From positions 62,001 through 126,000 of the forward strand of contig NZ_FNVO01000017.1 in the NCBI RefSeq assembly GCF_900108175.1: a stretch of 64,000 nt of DNA. The letters run 5' to 3'. Below the pieces are notes generated by a model. The model made no database searches, had not been told where the DNA came from, and worked only from the letters and a program-made list of their open reading frames with translations. Shown here piece after piece: positions 33,654-42,553 of the stretch (the first letter of the stretch is position 1; each line of letters begins with the position of its first letter). The DNA comes from Thermomonospora echinospora (GTDB lineage: Bacteria > Actinomycetota > Actinomycetes > Streptosporangiales > Streptosporangiaceae). The translations under genes were made by a program, and so were the position numbers.

Positions 33654-34102
33654 GCGGCGCCTACGAGGGGTTGCGCTCCGGCCAGGTCGCCAAGGCGGCC
33701 GGGGTGAACCCGCAGACCCTGCGGTACTACGAACGGCGCGGTCTGATCGCCGAGCCGGAACGCAGCCTGGGCGGGCACCGCCTGTATCCGGCCGAGACCG
33801 TGACGGTACTGCGGGTGATCAAGACCGCGCAACGGCTCGGATTCACCCTGGAGGAGGTGGCCGATCTGCTGGAGACCTCCCGGCACCGGCATGGCCACAC
33901 CGATCACGGTCTGCGGGAACGTGCTTGGGTCAAGCTGATCGAGGTCGAGGAGCGCATCGCCGACCTGAAGGTCATCCGGGACACGTTGCGGGAGGCGATC
34001 GACGCCGGCTGCGATGACCTGATCACCTGCGTCGGACAGCCGCACTGCCCACTGCCGTTCACCGAACTCGCCCGTCGCGACCGCCAGGAGCCTTCCCCCT
34101 GA
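33650..34102 (+). CDS. MerR-family transcriptional regulator
   Basis: 150-aa MerR regulator. The winged helix is clear (LRSGQVAKAAGVNPQTLRYY, then ERRGLIAEPERS), followed by the dimerisation helix. The C-terminus has three Cys (AGCDDLITCVGQPHCPLPF), resembling metal- or thiol-sensing members such as MerR/ZntR. It overlaps the upstream Cys-containing gene by 4 nt and probably activates the shared promoter at 33265-33296. Confidence 0.92.
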   Translation: MSGAYEGLRSGQVAKAAGVNPQTLRYYERRGLIAEPERSLGGHRLYPAETVTVLRVIKTAQRLGFTLEEVADLLETSRHRHGHTDHGLRERAWVKLIEVEERIADLKVIRDTLREAIDAGCDDLITCVGQPHCPLPFTELARRDRQEPSP

Positions 34103-34159
34103 ACCCGTCGAAGACCGGTACCGGGCTCGGCGCGCCGGCCGAGGCCGCGGCCGCCCACA

Positions 34160-35374
34160 TCATGTACGCGCCCCGTACCCGATCCGCCGGGCCGGGACGT
34201 CGGGGGCGCCGGTGTCGGGGGCAGTGCGCAGGCCGGGTTCCAGCGCCAGGGTGACCGTGATGGAGGCGGCCGCCATGACGGCCATCCCCGTGGTGGGCGA
34301 GGTGAGCTGGGCGATGGTGCCGGCAAGCGCGGCGCCGACCCCTTGCAGGGTGAGCACGCCGGAGGACTGCAGCCCGAGGGCCTGGCCGCTCATCTCCGTG
34401 GGGGTGATGGCCATGAGGCGTTCGGTCAGCAGCAGGCTGGCCGAGTAGCCGACCGAGGCGAGCGCGACGACGGCCGCCGCGGCGGGCAGCGGCGGATGCA
34501 GCAGGAAGATCAGGTACGGGGCGGCCAGCAGCAGCCGCAGCGGGCCGCCGATCCGGTCTCGCCATTGCGGCGGGACGAGACGGCCGACGGCGGTGTCGCC
34601 GACGAGCATCCCGAACGCCGCGGCGGCGAACAGCAGTCCGGCGTGCTCGGGGGCGTAGGGGACGTAGAGCGACTCGCAGCCGACGATCAGCCCGTTGGGC
34701 ACCCACAGGGCCAGGTAGATGCGGCGACGCGGCCCGGAGGACCACAGCCGCCCGTTGGTCCGCCAGGTCTGGCGGACCGAGGGCCGTCCGGTGGCGCGCG
34801 GTGGGCGGGCGGACAGGCCGAGCCGTGCGACGGCCGCGGCGAGGAGGTGGAGGGCGGCGGCAGTGAGCAGGGCGCCGCGCGGGGACAGGGCGGTCATGAG
34901 CATGCCGCCGACGGCGAACCCGAGGATCTGCTGAACGCCGACGGACATGTTGAACACGGAGCGGCCGAGCAGGTAGCCGTCTTCGGGGAGGATCTCGTTG
35001 AGCAGCCCGAAGCGGACCGCGCCGCCCAGGGAGGCGGCCAGCCCCTGGACCATGACGATCAGTGACAGCGCCCACGGCGGCAGGCCCGGTATGGCCAGGG
35101 CGGCGGTGCCGAGGCCGAAGACCAGCGCCAGCCCGGTCGTCGTGGCGCGCGGCGGCATCCGGTCGGCCGCCGACAGCAGCGCCATCGCCCCGAGCACCTG
35201 GGCGAAGGAAGGGCCGAACATGCTCAGCGCCGACAGCAACGGTGAGCCGGTGGCGGCGTAGACGAGGGTGCCCAGAGCCAGTCCGCTCACCGTCGTGGCG
35301 GCGACCTGCAGGGAGGCGGTGGTGAACAGGGGCGTGAACTCCGGCGTCCGGAACAGTTCCCGGTAAGTGCGCAT
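34160..35374 (-). CDS. MFS transporter
   Basis: 404-aa major facilitator superfamily protein with about 10-12 hydrophobic helices, beginning TPEFTPLFTTASLQVAATTV; the loop between helices 2 and 3 reads SAADRMPPRATTTG. The subfamily resembles putative drug/solute exporters that sit beside ArsR-type regulators. ATG 35374. Its promoter region overlaps that of the divergent ArsR-like gene, which likely represses it. Substrate unknown. Confidence 0.9.
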   Translation of the reverse strand: MRTYRELFRTPEFTPLFTTASLQVAATTVSGLALGTLVYAATGSPLLSALSMFGPSFAQVLGAMALLSAADRMPPRATTTGLALVFGLGTAALAIPGLPPWALSLIVMVQGLAASLGGAVRFGLLNEILPEDGYLLGRSVFNMSVGVQQILGFAVGGMLMTALSPRGALLTAAALHLLAAAVARLGLSARPPRATGRPSVRQTWRTNGRLWSSGPRRRIYLALWVPNGLIVGCESLYVPYAPEHAGLLFAAAAFGMLVGDTAVGRLVPPQWRDRIGGPLRLLLAAPYLIFLLHPPLPAAAAVVALASVGYSASLLLTERLMAITPTEMSGQALGLQSSGVLTLQGVGAALAGTIAQLTSPTTGMAVMAAASITVTLALEPGLRTAPDTGAPDVPARRIGYGART

Positions 35375-35412
35375 GGCGGGAGTCTCGGCGCCCCTGCGGC
35401 GGAGCCGTTATC

Positions 35413-35432
35413 GTTTCGCGGGGAGGCGAAAC
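35413..35432. promoter_or_regulatory. operator dyad between MFS and ArsR-like genes
   Basis: Perfect inverted repeat GTTTCGC-N6-GCGAAAC ending directly before the GTG start of the ArsR-like gene. The six-base spacer GGGGAG is that gene's ribosome-binding site. Binding would block both transcription and access for the divergent pair. Confidence 0.65.
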
Positions 35433-36404
35433 GTGGGCTGGTGGCAAGTCAACGCCGACACTCTGGCGGAGAGCCGGTTCGTGATCTCCGCTCTGGCCGA
35501 GGCCATCGCGAGCCTGAAGAGCCTGGACCGGGGGACGGCCGCGCATCCGGGTGAGCACGTCTGGCTCGACGCGCATCTGCCCGCCTACCGGGAGCGGCTG
35601 GCCGGTGATCCGGTCACGGCGCTGCTGGTGCGGGTCGGGCTGGGCGGCAGGTGGAACGCCGACTTCCTGACGCCCACGCCGGCGGGTGAGGGCGAGCAGT
35701 CGTTCGAGGAGGAGTTGACGCGGATACGCCGGACGTCGGCGGAGGCCGCCCAGGCGGACCTGGCCGTGTCGGTGGGCGGTCCGCTGCCGGCTGAGCTGCG
35801 CCGGCCCGATCTGCCGGAGCGTGCCGCGGGGGTGCTGGAGTGGGTGTGGCGGCGGGCGGTGCTGCCCGAATGGCCGCGGCGGCGGCGGATCCTCGAGGCC
35901 GACGTGGTCGCGCGGACGGGGCGGCTGAGCAGCGGCGGCTGGGCCGCCGCGATGGGCGACATGCGGCCGGGGATGCGCTGGCTCGGCGGGGGCCGGCTGC
36001 AGATCAACACCTATGACTACCCGCCCCGAGAGATCGGCGAGGCCCGGCTGATGTTCGTCCCGGTCACCGCACGGCGGGGCTGGGTCTCCTGGGACGACGG
36101 GCGGCGGTACGCGGTGGTGTACCCGTGTTCGGGGACGCTCGCCGGGCCGGACGGGGCGGTGGTCCCCGAGGCGCTGGGCAGGTTGCTGGGTCCGGGGCGG
36201 GCCGGCGTCCTGGTGCTGCTGGACACGCCCAAGAGCACGACGCAGCTGGTGGCGTTGACCGGGCAGGGGCTGGGTTCGGTGGGCCGTCACCTCAAGGTGT
36301 TGCTGGAGGCGGGGCTGGTGCGGCGGCGGCGTGCCGGGCGGTCGGTGCTGTACTCCCGTACGCGGGCCGGTCAGGTGCTGGTGGAGGCCCCGGCGCGCCG
36401 GTGA
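35433..36404 (+). CDS. ArsR-like winged-helix regulator (DUF5937-type N-terminus)
   Basis: 323-aa regulator. The N-terminus (NADTLAESRFVISALAEAIA) matches the DUF5937-type domain found ahead of ArsR-like winged helices. The DNA-binding domain is C-terminal (about 250-315): TPKSTTQLVALTGQGLGSVG, RHLKVLLEAGLVRRRRAG, then RSVLY. The GTG at 35433 follows GGGAGG, itself the loop of an operator dyad. It is divergent from an MFS gene and 6 nt from the convergent fxsA stop. Ligand unknown. Confidence 0.85.
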   Translation: MGWWQVNADTLAESRFVISALAEAIASLKSLDRGTAAHPGEHVWLDAHLPAYRERLAGDPVTALLVRVGLGGRWNADFLTPTPAGEGEQSFEEELTRIRRTSAEAAQADLAVSVGGPLPAELRRPDLPERAAGVLEWVWRRAVLPEWPRRRRILEADVVARTGRLSSGGWAAAMGDMRPGMRWLGGGRLQINTYDYPPREIGEARLMFVPVTARRGWVSWDDGRRYAVVYPCSGTLAGPDGAVVPEALGRLLGPGRAGVLVLLDTPKSTTQLVALTGQGLGSVGRHLKVLLEAGLVRRRRAGRSVLYSRTRAGQVLVEAPARR

Positions 36405-36410
36405 GCGGGG

Positions 36411-36947
36411 TCAGCCGGTGCGGTCGTCGTGGATGACCTCGCCCTGGATGACGGGACCGTCGGCGGGGCGCCGCCCGGTCGCCGGGCCGGGGCGGGGCGG
36501 GAAGCCCAGGTGCGGGGGGAGGTCGGCTCCGGGACCGAACATCCCGTCCAGTCCCTGGGCAGCCAGGCGCTGCTCGGCGGCGCGGATCCGGCGGGCGGCG
36601 TAGGCGGCCAGCAGCCGCCGCACCGGCGGCCGGGTGAACGGCAGCACGAACGCCAGGCCCAGCACGTCGGTGACGAAGCCGGGGATCAACAGGAGCATCC
36701 CGCCCGCCAGCAGCAGCCCGGCATCGGCCGGCTCCCGCTCGGGCGTCGCGCCGCCGGCGAAGGCCCCGCTCAGGGCGCGCCAGGCGCGGCGGCCCTCGCG
36801 GCGCACCAGCCAGGCCCCCAGCAGGCTCCCGGCCAGCAGCAGCACGGCCGTCTGCCAGCCGCCGAGCACCGCGCTCACCTGGATGGCCACGAAGATCTCC
36901 AGGACGGGCAGCAGCAGGAACGCCAGGAACATCAGCAGCGGGAGCAT
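36411..36947 (-). CDS. FxsA family membrane protein
   Basis: 178-aa protein of the FxsA family. The conserved hydrophobic core begins MLPLLMFLAFLLLPVLEIFV and includes GSLLGAWLVRREGRRAW and LLLIPGFVTDVLGLAFVLPF. Three or four transmembrane helices are followed by a cytoplasmic C-terminus. ATG 36947 is chosen at the start of the conserved region; a GTG five codons upstream is possible. The Escherichia coli member modulates phage exclusion; its role in actinobacteria is unclear. It lies downstream of the Ppm synthase gene on the same strand. Confidence 0.9.
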   Translation of the reverse strand: MLPLLMFLAFLLLPVLEIFVAIQVSAVLGGWQTAVLLLAGSLLGAWLVRREGRRAWRALSGAFAGGATPEREPADAGLLLAGGMLLLIPGFVTDVLGLAFVLPFTRPPVRRLLAAYAARRIRAAEQRLAAQGLDGMFGPGADLPPHLGFPPRPGPATGRRPADGPVIQGEVIHDDRTG

Positions 36948-37043
36948 GGCACCAAGCTTCACGATGGGAACGGGACTCCATCCGGACAACGCCGCGCCAC
37001 CGCGGATCGTTCCGCCCCGACGAGGGCGGGTCACGAGGGCGGG

Positions 37044-37790
37044 TCAGGTGTTCCTGCGGACCTGGCCGATCCTGGCCCGCACACCCCAGCTGGTGATCTT
37101 CCACATCGCCTCGGCCATGATGTCGCGGCTCATCTTGCTGGTGCCGTGCTCGCGTTCGACGAAGGTGATCGGGACCTCGACGACCCGCAGGCCCGCGCGG
37201 ACGGTGCGCAGCGCCAGGTCGATCTGGAAGCAGTAGCCGCGCGAGTCGACCCCGGCCAGGTCGATCTTGCGCAGGGCGGCGGCCCGGTAGGCGCGGTAGC
37301 CGCCGGTCGCGTCATGCAGGGGGGCGCCGACCATCAGGCGGGTGTAGATGTTGGCGCCGCGCGAGAGCGCCTCGCGCGAGCGCGGCCAGTTGACGACCCG
37401 TCCGCCGGGGACCCAGCGGGCGCCGATCACCAGGTCGGCGTCCACCAGCGCCTCCAGCAGGGCGGGCAGTTCCTCGGGCTGGTGGGAGCCGTCGGCGTCC
37501 ATCTCCACCAGCACGTCGTAGCCGCGTTCCAGCGCCCAGCGAAACCCGGCGATGTAGGCCGCCCCCAGCCCCTGCTTGCCGGTGCGGTGCAGGACCTGGA
37601 TCCGCTCGTCGTCCGCCGCCAGCCGGTCGGCCAGCTCACCGGTGCCGTCCGGGCTGGCGTCGTCGACCACCAGGACGTCGGCGGCAGGCACCGCGGCGCG
37701 CAGCCGTCCCACGACAGCCTGCAGGTTGTCCCGCTCGTTGTAGGTCGGGATGATCACCAGCACCCGGCCGAGACCGTGCGGGATCTGCAT
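37044..37790 (-). CDS. ppm1: polyprenol monophosphomannose synthase (GT2 family)
   Basis: 248-aa family 2 glycosyltransferase that transfers mannose from GDP-mannose to polyprenyl phosphate. Motifs: [29 protein letters not shown], metal-binding [15 protein letters not shown], then GGYRAYR and [15 protein letters not shown] typical of dolichol-phosphate mannose synthases. ATG 37790 lies 4 nt after the stop of the lipoprotein N-acyltransferase gene. In Mycobacterium tuberculosis these two activities are fused as Ppm1 domains 1 and 2; here they are separate adjacent genes. Confidence 0.93.
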   Translation of the reverse strand: MQIPHGLGRVLVIIPTYNERDNLQAVVGRLRAAVPAADVLVVDDASPDGTGELADRLAADDERIQVLHRTGKQGLGAAYIAGFRWALERGYDVLVEMDADGSHQPEELPALLEALVDADLVIGARWVPGGRVVNWPRSREALSRGANIYTRLMVGAPLHDATGGYRAYRAAALRKIDLAGVDSRGYCFQIDLALRTVRAGLRVVEVPITFVEREHGTSKMSRDIMAEAMWKITSWGVRARIGQVRRNT

Positions 37791-37794
37791 GGCG

Positions 37795-39447
37795 TCACGC
37801 TCCTTCGGTGGTGCGGGAGCCGGCGCGCACCGCCGCGACGGCGGCGGCCAGGCCCAGCAGCGCCAGCGCCCCCTCGGGCAGGGCGCCGAGCCGGTCGGCC
37901 AGGGTGGGGGCGGTCCGGGCGGGCACGGCGGCCACCTGGATATCGGGGACGAACTCGGCCGAGCGGTCGAGCATGCGCCCGTCGGGGGCGACGATCGCGC
38001 TGATGCCGCTGGTGGCCGCCACCAGCACACTGCGGCCGTGCTCGACGGCGCGCAGCCGCGACATGGCGACCTGCTGGGGCGGCAGGCTGGTACGGCCGTA
38101 GGTGGCGTTGTTGGTCTGCACGACCAGCAGTTCGGCCTCGGCGACGTCGCGGACCAGACCGTCGTAGGCGACCTCGAAGCAGATCACGTCGCCGATGCGG
38201 GCCGGGCCCAGTTGCAGCAGCCCCTTCCGCTCCCCCTTGGCGAAGTCGCGGGGGATCCGCTCGAACCGGGTGATCAGCTTGGTGAGCACCTCACGGAACG
38301 GCAGGTACTCCCCGAACGGCACCGGATGCCGCTTGACATAGTGGTCGCCGGGGCCGGTGCGCGGGTCCCACACGATGCCGCGGTTCTCCACATGCTCGCC
38401 GTCGGCGGCGTCGATGACCGCGCCGACCAGCACCGGCACCCCGATGTCCTTGACCGCCGCGTCGATCAGGGCGCGCGCCTGCGGGTCGGTGTAGGGGTCC
38501 AGGTCGCTGGAGTTCTCCGGCCAGACCACCAGTTCGGGGCGGGCGACCCTGCCCTCGCGAACCTGGGCGGCCAGTTCGTGGGTGCGCTGAACGTGGTTGT
38601 CCAGGACGGCGCGGCGCTGGCTGTTGAAATCCAGCCCGAGCCGTGGCACGTTCCCCTGGATCACGGCGACGGTGACCGCGCGCCCGTCGGTGGGCAGCGG
38701 TATCAGCGGCCCGGCCGCTCCGACGGCCAGCACCCCGGCCAGGGCCAGGGCCGGTGCCCGCAGGCCCCGGGCCCGGCCGGCGCCGGGCAGCCGGCGGGCC
38801 AGGAGGGCCGGCAGGGGCGCGCGCAGCACGGCGTAGGCCAGCAGCCCCCCGGCCAGGGCGGTCAGGAACGTGACCAGGGGGGCGCCGCCGACCGCGGCGT
38901 ACGGGGCGAGCGGGCTGTCGGTCTGGCTGAACACCAGCCGCGCCCACGGGAAACCGCCGAACGGGGCCCGGCCGCGCACGAACTCCTGCGCCACCCACAG
39001 CGCCGCCGTCCACACCGGCCAACCGGGCAGCCGGGCGGCCAGCGCGATGCCCGCCCCCATCGGCGCGAAGTAGGCGGCCTGCACCAGGCTGAGCAGCACC
39101 CACCCGTCCGGGCCGATCTTGACGATCCCCGACAGGGCCGGCAGGAAGAACGCCGCCCCGGCCCAGAACGCCGTCCAGGCCGCCGCGCGCGGACCCAGCC
39201 CGTGCAGGGCCAGGGTGAGCAGCGCGACACCGACGGGCGCCAGCGGCCACACGTCCAGCGGCGGGAACGCCGGCCACATCACCAGGCCGCCGGCGACGGC
39301 GGCGAGCGTGCGCGCCCAGCCCGCCCGGCCACCGGTGCGCAGCCGGGCCCACCGGCCCGTCGGCCGGGCGGCTCGTCGCCGCCGCTCGGGCGGGGCGGGG
39401 GGCGCGGGGTCGGCGGGCTGCCGTTCCGGCACGGTGTCGTGAGCCAC
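37795..39447 (-). CDS. lnt: apolipoprotein N-acyltransferase Lnt
   Basis: 550-aa membrane enzyme that N-acylates lipoproteins. About seven hydrophobic helices precede a nitrilase-fold domain. The catalytic triad is visible: Glu near 311 ([10 protein letters not shown]), Lys near 370 ([15 protein letters not shown]) and Cys near 421 ([15 protein letters not shown]). The GTG at 39447 follows GAGGAG at 4 nt. It is directly upstream of the ppm1-like gene, and the pair probably works on cell-envelope lipoproteins and mannolipids. Confidence 0.93.
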   Translation of the reverse strand: MAHDTVPERQPADPAPPAPPERRRRAARPTGRWARLRTGGRAGWARTLAAVAGGLVMWPAFPPLDVWPLAPVGVALLTLALHGLGPRAAAWTAFWAGAAFFLPALSGIVKIGPDGWVLLSLVQAAYFAPMGAGIALAARLPGWPVWTAALWVAQEFVRGRAPFGGFPWARLVFSQTDSPLAPYAAVGGAPLVTFLTALAGGLLAYAVLRAPLPALLARRLPGAGRARGLRAPALALAGVLAVGAAGPLIPLPTDGRAVTVAVIQGNVPRLGLDFNSQRRAVLDNHVQRTHELAAQVREGRVARPELVVWPENSSDLDPYTDPQARALIDAAVKDIGVPVLVGAVIDAADGEHVENRGIVWDPRTGPGDHYVKRHPVPFGEYLPFREVLTKLITRFERIPRDFAKGERKGLLQLGPARIGDVICFEVAYDGLVRDVAEAELLVVQTNNATYGRTSLPPQQVAMSRLRAVEHGRSVLVAATSGISAIVAPDGRMLDRSAEFVPDIQVAAVPARTAPTLADRLGALPEGALALLGLAAAVAAVRAGSRTTEGA

Positions 39448-39511
39448 GTCGCTCCTCGGTGAAAGGGCTGCTGGCCGGAACGCTATCGTCCCCCGGAGAC
39501 TGCCACGAACT

Positions 39512-39925
39512 TCACATCGGGACCGCCCCGGTGGCCGGCGGCGGCACCACCACGGTCCCGACGGCGGTGACGGCCACGATGGGCTCGGCCAGCACGCGGG
39601 CGGCCGAGGCGCCGCGGGCGGGGTCGGCCCGGCACACCACCCGCGCCGCGAACTCCAGCCTACGGCTGCGGCGGCCGACGGCGACGACGGTGGCGGACGC
39701 CTCCAGCACGTCACCGGCCCGCACCGGCGCCCGGAACTGCACGTCGTCGTAGGAGGCGAACAGGCCCTCGTCGCCGTCGGCGCGGATGCACACCTCGGTG
39801 GCCACGTCCCCGAACAGGCCGAGGACGTAGGCGCCGTCGACGAGGTCGCCGCCGTAGTGGGCGTGCGCGTACGGCACGTACCGGCGGTGGGTGACGGTCA
39901 GCCCGACCCGCGGGTCCTCGCTCAT
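39512..39925 (-). CDS. kal: hotdog-fold protein, 3-aminobutyryl-CoA ammonia-lyase-like
   Basis: 137-aa single hotdog-domain protein starting VGLTVTHRRYVPYAHAHYGG, with DLVDGAYVLGLFGDVATEV and SYDDVQFRAPVRAGD. Next to lysine aminomutase genes this domain is typically 3-aminobutyryl-CoA ammonia-lyase (Kal), which converts 3-aminobutyryl-CoA to crotonyl-CoA and ammonia. ATG 39925 overlaps the kamE stop (ATGA). The function is inferred mostly from operon position, since hotdog proteins are hard to separate by sequence. Confidence 0.75.
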   Translation of the reverse strand: MSEDPRVGLTVTHRRYVPYAHAHYGGDLVDGAYVLGLFGDVATEVCIRADGDEGLFASYDDVQFRAPVRAGDVLEASATVVAVGRRSRRLEFAARVVCRADPARGASAARVLAEPIVAVTAVGTVVVPPPATGAVPM

Positions 39926-40710
39926 CGCCCCTCCCCCGCACCGGCGGCCGGGAGCAGGGCGTGCACCAGGTAGGAGGCCACCTCGGCGGGGGTGGTGCCC
40001 CTGCCGAAGATCTTGTCGACGCCCAGGTCGGCGGCGGTGACGGTGTCGAAGCGGGGGCCTCCGGCCACCAGCAGCGGCCGGCCCCGCCCCGGCCCGGCCG
40101 CGTCCGGGTAGGCGGCGGCGAACGCTGCCGCCATCCGGCGGGTGTTGTCCAGATGGGCGTTGCGCTGGGTCACCACCTGGGACACCAGGACGGCGTCGGC
40201 GCCCTCGGCTCGGGCGCGTGCCAGCAGTTCCTCCACCGCCACCTGGGCGCCCATGTTGACCACCTGGATCTCCCGGTAGTACTCCAGGCCCTTCTCCCCC
40301 GCGAACCCCTTGACGTTGAGGATGGCGTCGATGCCGACGGTGTGCGCGTCGGTGCCGATGCAGGCGCCGACCACCACCAGCCGCCGGCCCAGCGCGGCGC
40401 GGACGGCCAGGTTGATCTCGGCGGCGGTCAGCAACGGGTAGGCGCGGCCCGGCGGCTCGGGGATCCGCGCGTAGTCGATCAGGTGCCGGACACGGCCGTA
40501 GACGATGAAGAAGGTGAAGTCGGGCCCCATCGGCTTGGCGTGCACGACGCTGGCGGGCTCCAGGCCCATCGCGGCGGCCAGGTGCAGCGCGGCGGCCTGC
40601 GCCCGCAGGCCGTGCGGGACCGGCAGCGTGAACGACACCTGCACCATGCCGTCGCCGGTGGTGTCGCCGTAGGGGCGGATGATCTGCGTCGAGGCGCTGT
40701 CGGCGGTCAT
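39922..40710 (-). CDS. kamE: lysine 5,6-aminomutase, B12-binding beta subunit
   Basis: 262-aa cobalamin-binding subunit. The base-off B12 motif D-x-H-x-x-G is present as GTDAHTVGIDAIL near residue 122, followed by the Rossmann-type region with GADAVLVSQVV and LLVAGGPRFD. The Lys in NVKGFAGEKGLE is the position I would expect to hold pyridoxal phosphate. With KamD and adenosylcobalamin it moves the terminal amino group of D-lysine or beta-lysine from C6 to C5. ATG 40710 overlaps the kamD stop; its own stop overlaps kal. Confidence 0.92.
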   Translation of the reverse strand: MTADSASTQIIRPYGDTTGDGMVQVSFTLPVPHGLRAQAAALHLAAAMGLEPASVVHAKPMGPDFTFFIVYGRVRHLIDYARIPEPPGRAYPLLTAAEINLAVRAALGRRLVVVGACIGTDAHTVGIDAILNVKGFAGEKGLEYYREIQVVNMGAQVAVEELLARARAEGADAVLVSQVVTQRNAHLDNTRRMAAAFAAAYPDAAGPGRGRPLLVAGGPRFDTVTAADLGVDKIFGRGTTPAEVASYLVHALLPAAGAGEGR

Positions 40711-42290
40711 GCGGGCACCTCCGCGTCGTGGTGGGCCGACGGCCGTCCGTCCAAAAGCTCGATGGCCGGGTTGTAGTAGCCGTCGGCGCGTTCGGCGACC
40801 CCGTCCAGGCCCCTGCCACCGTCGGGGGGACGGCAGGTGACGCCGAAGGTGCCGTCCGCGATCGCGTGCAGCAGCCCGTCGTCGCAGATGCGCTCCAGCA
40901 GCTCCACCGACTCGGCCAGCACCCGCCGGGCGCGCTGGGCGATGAAGCCGTCGGGGCGGGGCGCGAAGTCCTCGGCCAGCCGCCCGGCGGCGGCGCGGAC
41001 GTAGCGGACGTTCTCCAGCGCCAGGTCGCGGTCGGCCAGCCAGGGGGTGTGGATGCCCTCGGTCATCATCCCGATCAGGATGATCGACTGGCCGGTCATC
41101 ATCCCCGCCAGGTTGAAGAAGGCGTCCAGCAGATAGCCGGCGAAGACGTTGCCGCCCATGTGGCGGGTGGGCGGCATGTACTTCAGCGGCGCGTGCGGGA
41201 ACAGCTCCCGCACCAGCTGGGCGTGGGCCAGCTCCAGCCGGAAGGAGTCCGGCAGCGCCGGGTCGATCTCGAAGGCGTGGCCCAGGCCCAGCTGCGCGTC
41301 GGCCAGGCCCGCCTCGTGCGCGAACCGCTCGTTGAGCAGCTGGCTGACGATCACGGTGTGCGCGGCCTCGACGGCGTCGGCGGTGGTCAGGTAGTTGTCC
41401 TCGCCGGTGTTGATCACGATGCCGGCGCGGGCGTGGATCTGCCGGGAGAAGCGCTGGTCGATGAAGGTGCGGCGAGGGTTGATGTCGCGGAACACGATGC
41501 CGTACATGCAGTCGTTGAGCATCATGTCCAGGCGTTCCAGGCCCGCCAGCGTGGCGATCTCGGGCATGCACAGCCCGGAGGCGTAGTTGGTGAGCCGCAC
41601 GTAACGGCCCAGCTCGGCCGACACCTCGTCCAGGGCGGCCCGCATCAGCCGGAAGTTCTCCTGGGTGGCGTAGGTGCCGGCGTAGCCCTCCCGGGTGGCG
41701 CCCTCGGGCACGTAGTCCAGCAGCGACTGCCCGGTGGAGCGGATGACGGCGACCACGTCGGCGCCCTCCCGGGCGGCGGCCTGCGCCTGCGGGATGTCCT
41801 CGTGGATGTCGCCGGTCGCCACGATCAAGTAGATCCAGGGATGCGGCGGGTCGCCGACCTCGCGCAGCAGCCGGTCGCGCTCGGCGCGGCGCGCGTCGAT
41901 GCGGGCCAGGCCGGCCTCGGCCGCCCGCCCGGCCGCCCGCCGGGCCGCCGCGGCGTCGGCCCCCTCCGGCAGCCGGAAGACGACCCGGCCGGCGGCGGCC
42001 GCCTCGGCCAGCTCGCGCAGTCCCCCGTGGGGGCCGGTCAGCAGCGCGTCCCAGACCGGCAGGGCGACGCCGTGCTCGATGCCGACCTGGGCGCGGACCG
42101 CCTCGGCCAGGTGGTTGACCCACGGCATGCCGCCGGGGTCGGCGCCGGACAGGCCGGCCAGCCGCAGCAGCGCCCGTTCCACCGACATGGTGGTGTGGGT
42201 ACGGGCCATCTCGATGATCGGTTCGGCGGCGCGGGCGGCCAGCCGCCGTGCGCGCGCCGCCGTGGCCGGGTCCAGGCCGAGCTTGCTCAC
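40707..42290 (-). CDS. kamD: lysine 5,6-aminomutase alpha subunit
   Basis: 527-aa TIM-barrel subunit of lysine 5,6-aminomutase. Recognisable stretches are HTTMSVERALLRLAGLSG near the N-terminus, DIHEDIPQAQAAAREGADVV, YATQENFRLMRAA and MPPTRHMGGNVFAGYLLDA, all typical of KamD. GTG 42290 has GGGGAG upstream; GTG 42311 is a less likely start. It is first in a three-gene operon kamD-kamE-kal joined by ATGA overlaps. The other pathway enzymes (KamA, Kdd, Kce) are not in the window. Confidence 0.93.
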   Translation of the reverse strand: MSKLGLDPATAARARRLAARAAEPIIEMARTHTTMSVERALLRLAGLSGADPGGMPWVNHLAEAVRAQVGIEHGVALPVWDALLTGPHGGLRELAEAAAAGRVVFRLPEGADAAAARRAAGRAAEAGLARIDARRAERDRLLREVGDPPHPWIYLIVATGDIHEDIPQAQAAAREGADVVAVIRSTGQSLLDYVPEGATREGYAGTYATQENFRLMRAALDEVSAELGRYVRLTNYASGLCMPEIATLAGLERLDMMLNDCMYGIVFRDINPRRTFIDQRFSRQIHARAGIVINTGEDNYLTTADAVEAAHTVIVSQLLNERFAHEAGLADAQLGLGHAFEIDPALPDSFRLELAHAQLVRELFPHAPLKYMPPTRHMGGNVFAGYLLDAFFNLAGMMTGQSIILIGMMTEGIHTPWLADRDLALENVRYVRAAAGRLAEDFAPRPDGFIAQRARRVLAESVELLERICDDGLLHAIADGTFGVTCRPPDGGRGLDGVAERADGYYNPAIELLDGRPSAHHDAEVPA

Positions 42291-42553
42291 CGGCGGCTCC
42301 CCTCGTGTCACAGGTCACATCCCCTGTGAAGAATCCTCCGCTATCAGGCGCTCAGCCCGCAAGATTCTCCGCCCGTACGGGGATTTTCCGGAAACCTCTA
42401 CATCGCTCGGGGCTTGCCCGCTTTCCAGTGGGCCTCGATGCGGTTCTTGCCGGGTCGCATGGAGGGGATGACGACTCAGCCCGGCACCTTTACATTGTAG
42501 ATTTTTAATCGCCGGACGGTCCGTCGCCGGCCGGCGGGGGGAACGGGGCCGGG
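42291..42553 (-). promoter_or_regulatory. kam operon promoter and long leader region
   Basis: An AT-rich island at 42490-42510 contains TACAAT on the minus strand (42499 to 42494), a good -10 box. A start near 42487 would give a leader of almost 200 nt before kamD. The leader contains a 20-codon ORF without a ribosome-binding site (42398-42460) encoding a Lys/Arg-rich peptide (MRPGKNRIEAHWKAGKPRAM). I looked for a cobalamin riboswitch because KamDE needs B12, but did not find convincing conserved elements. Confidence 0.4.

Noticed and set aside
42291-42490. Cobalamin riboswitch upstream of kamD
   Set aside because: Leader length and enzyme cofactor made it attractive, but I could not find a convincing B12 box or the conserved core on the minus strand.
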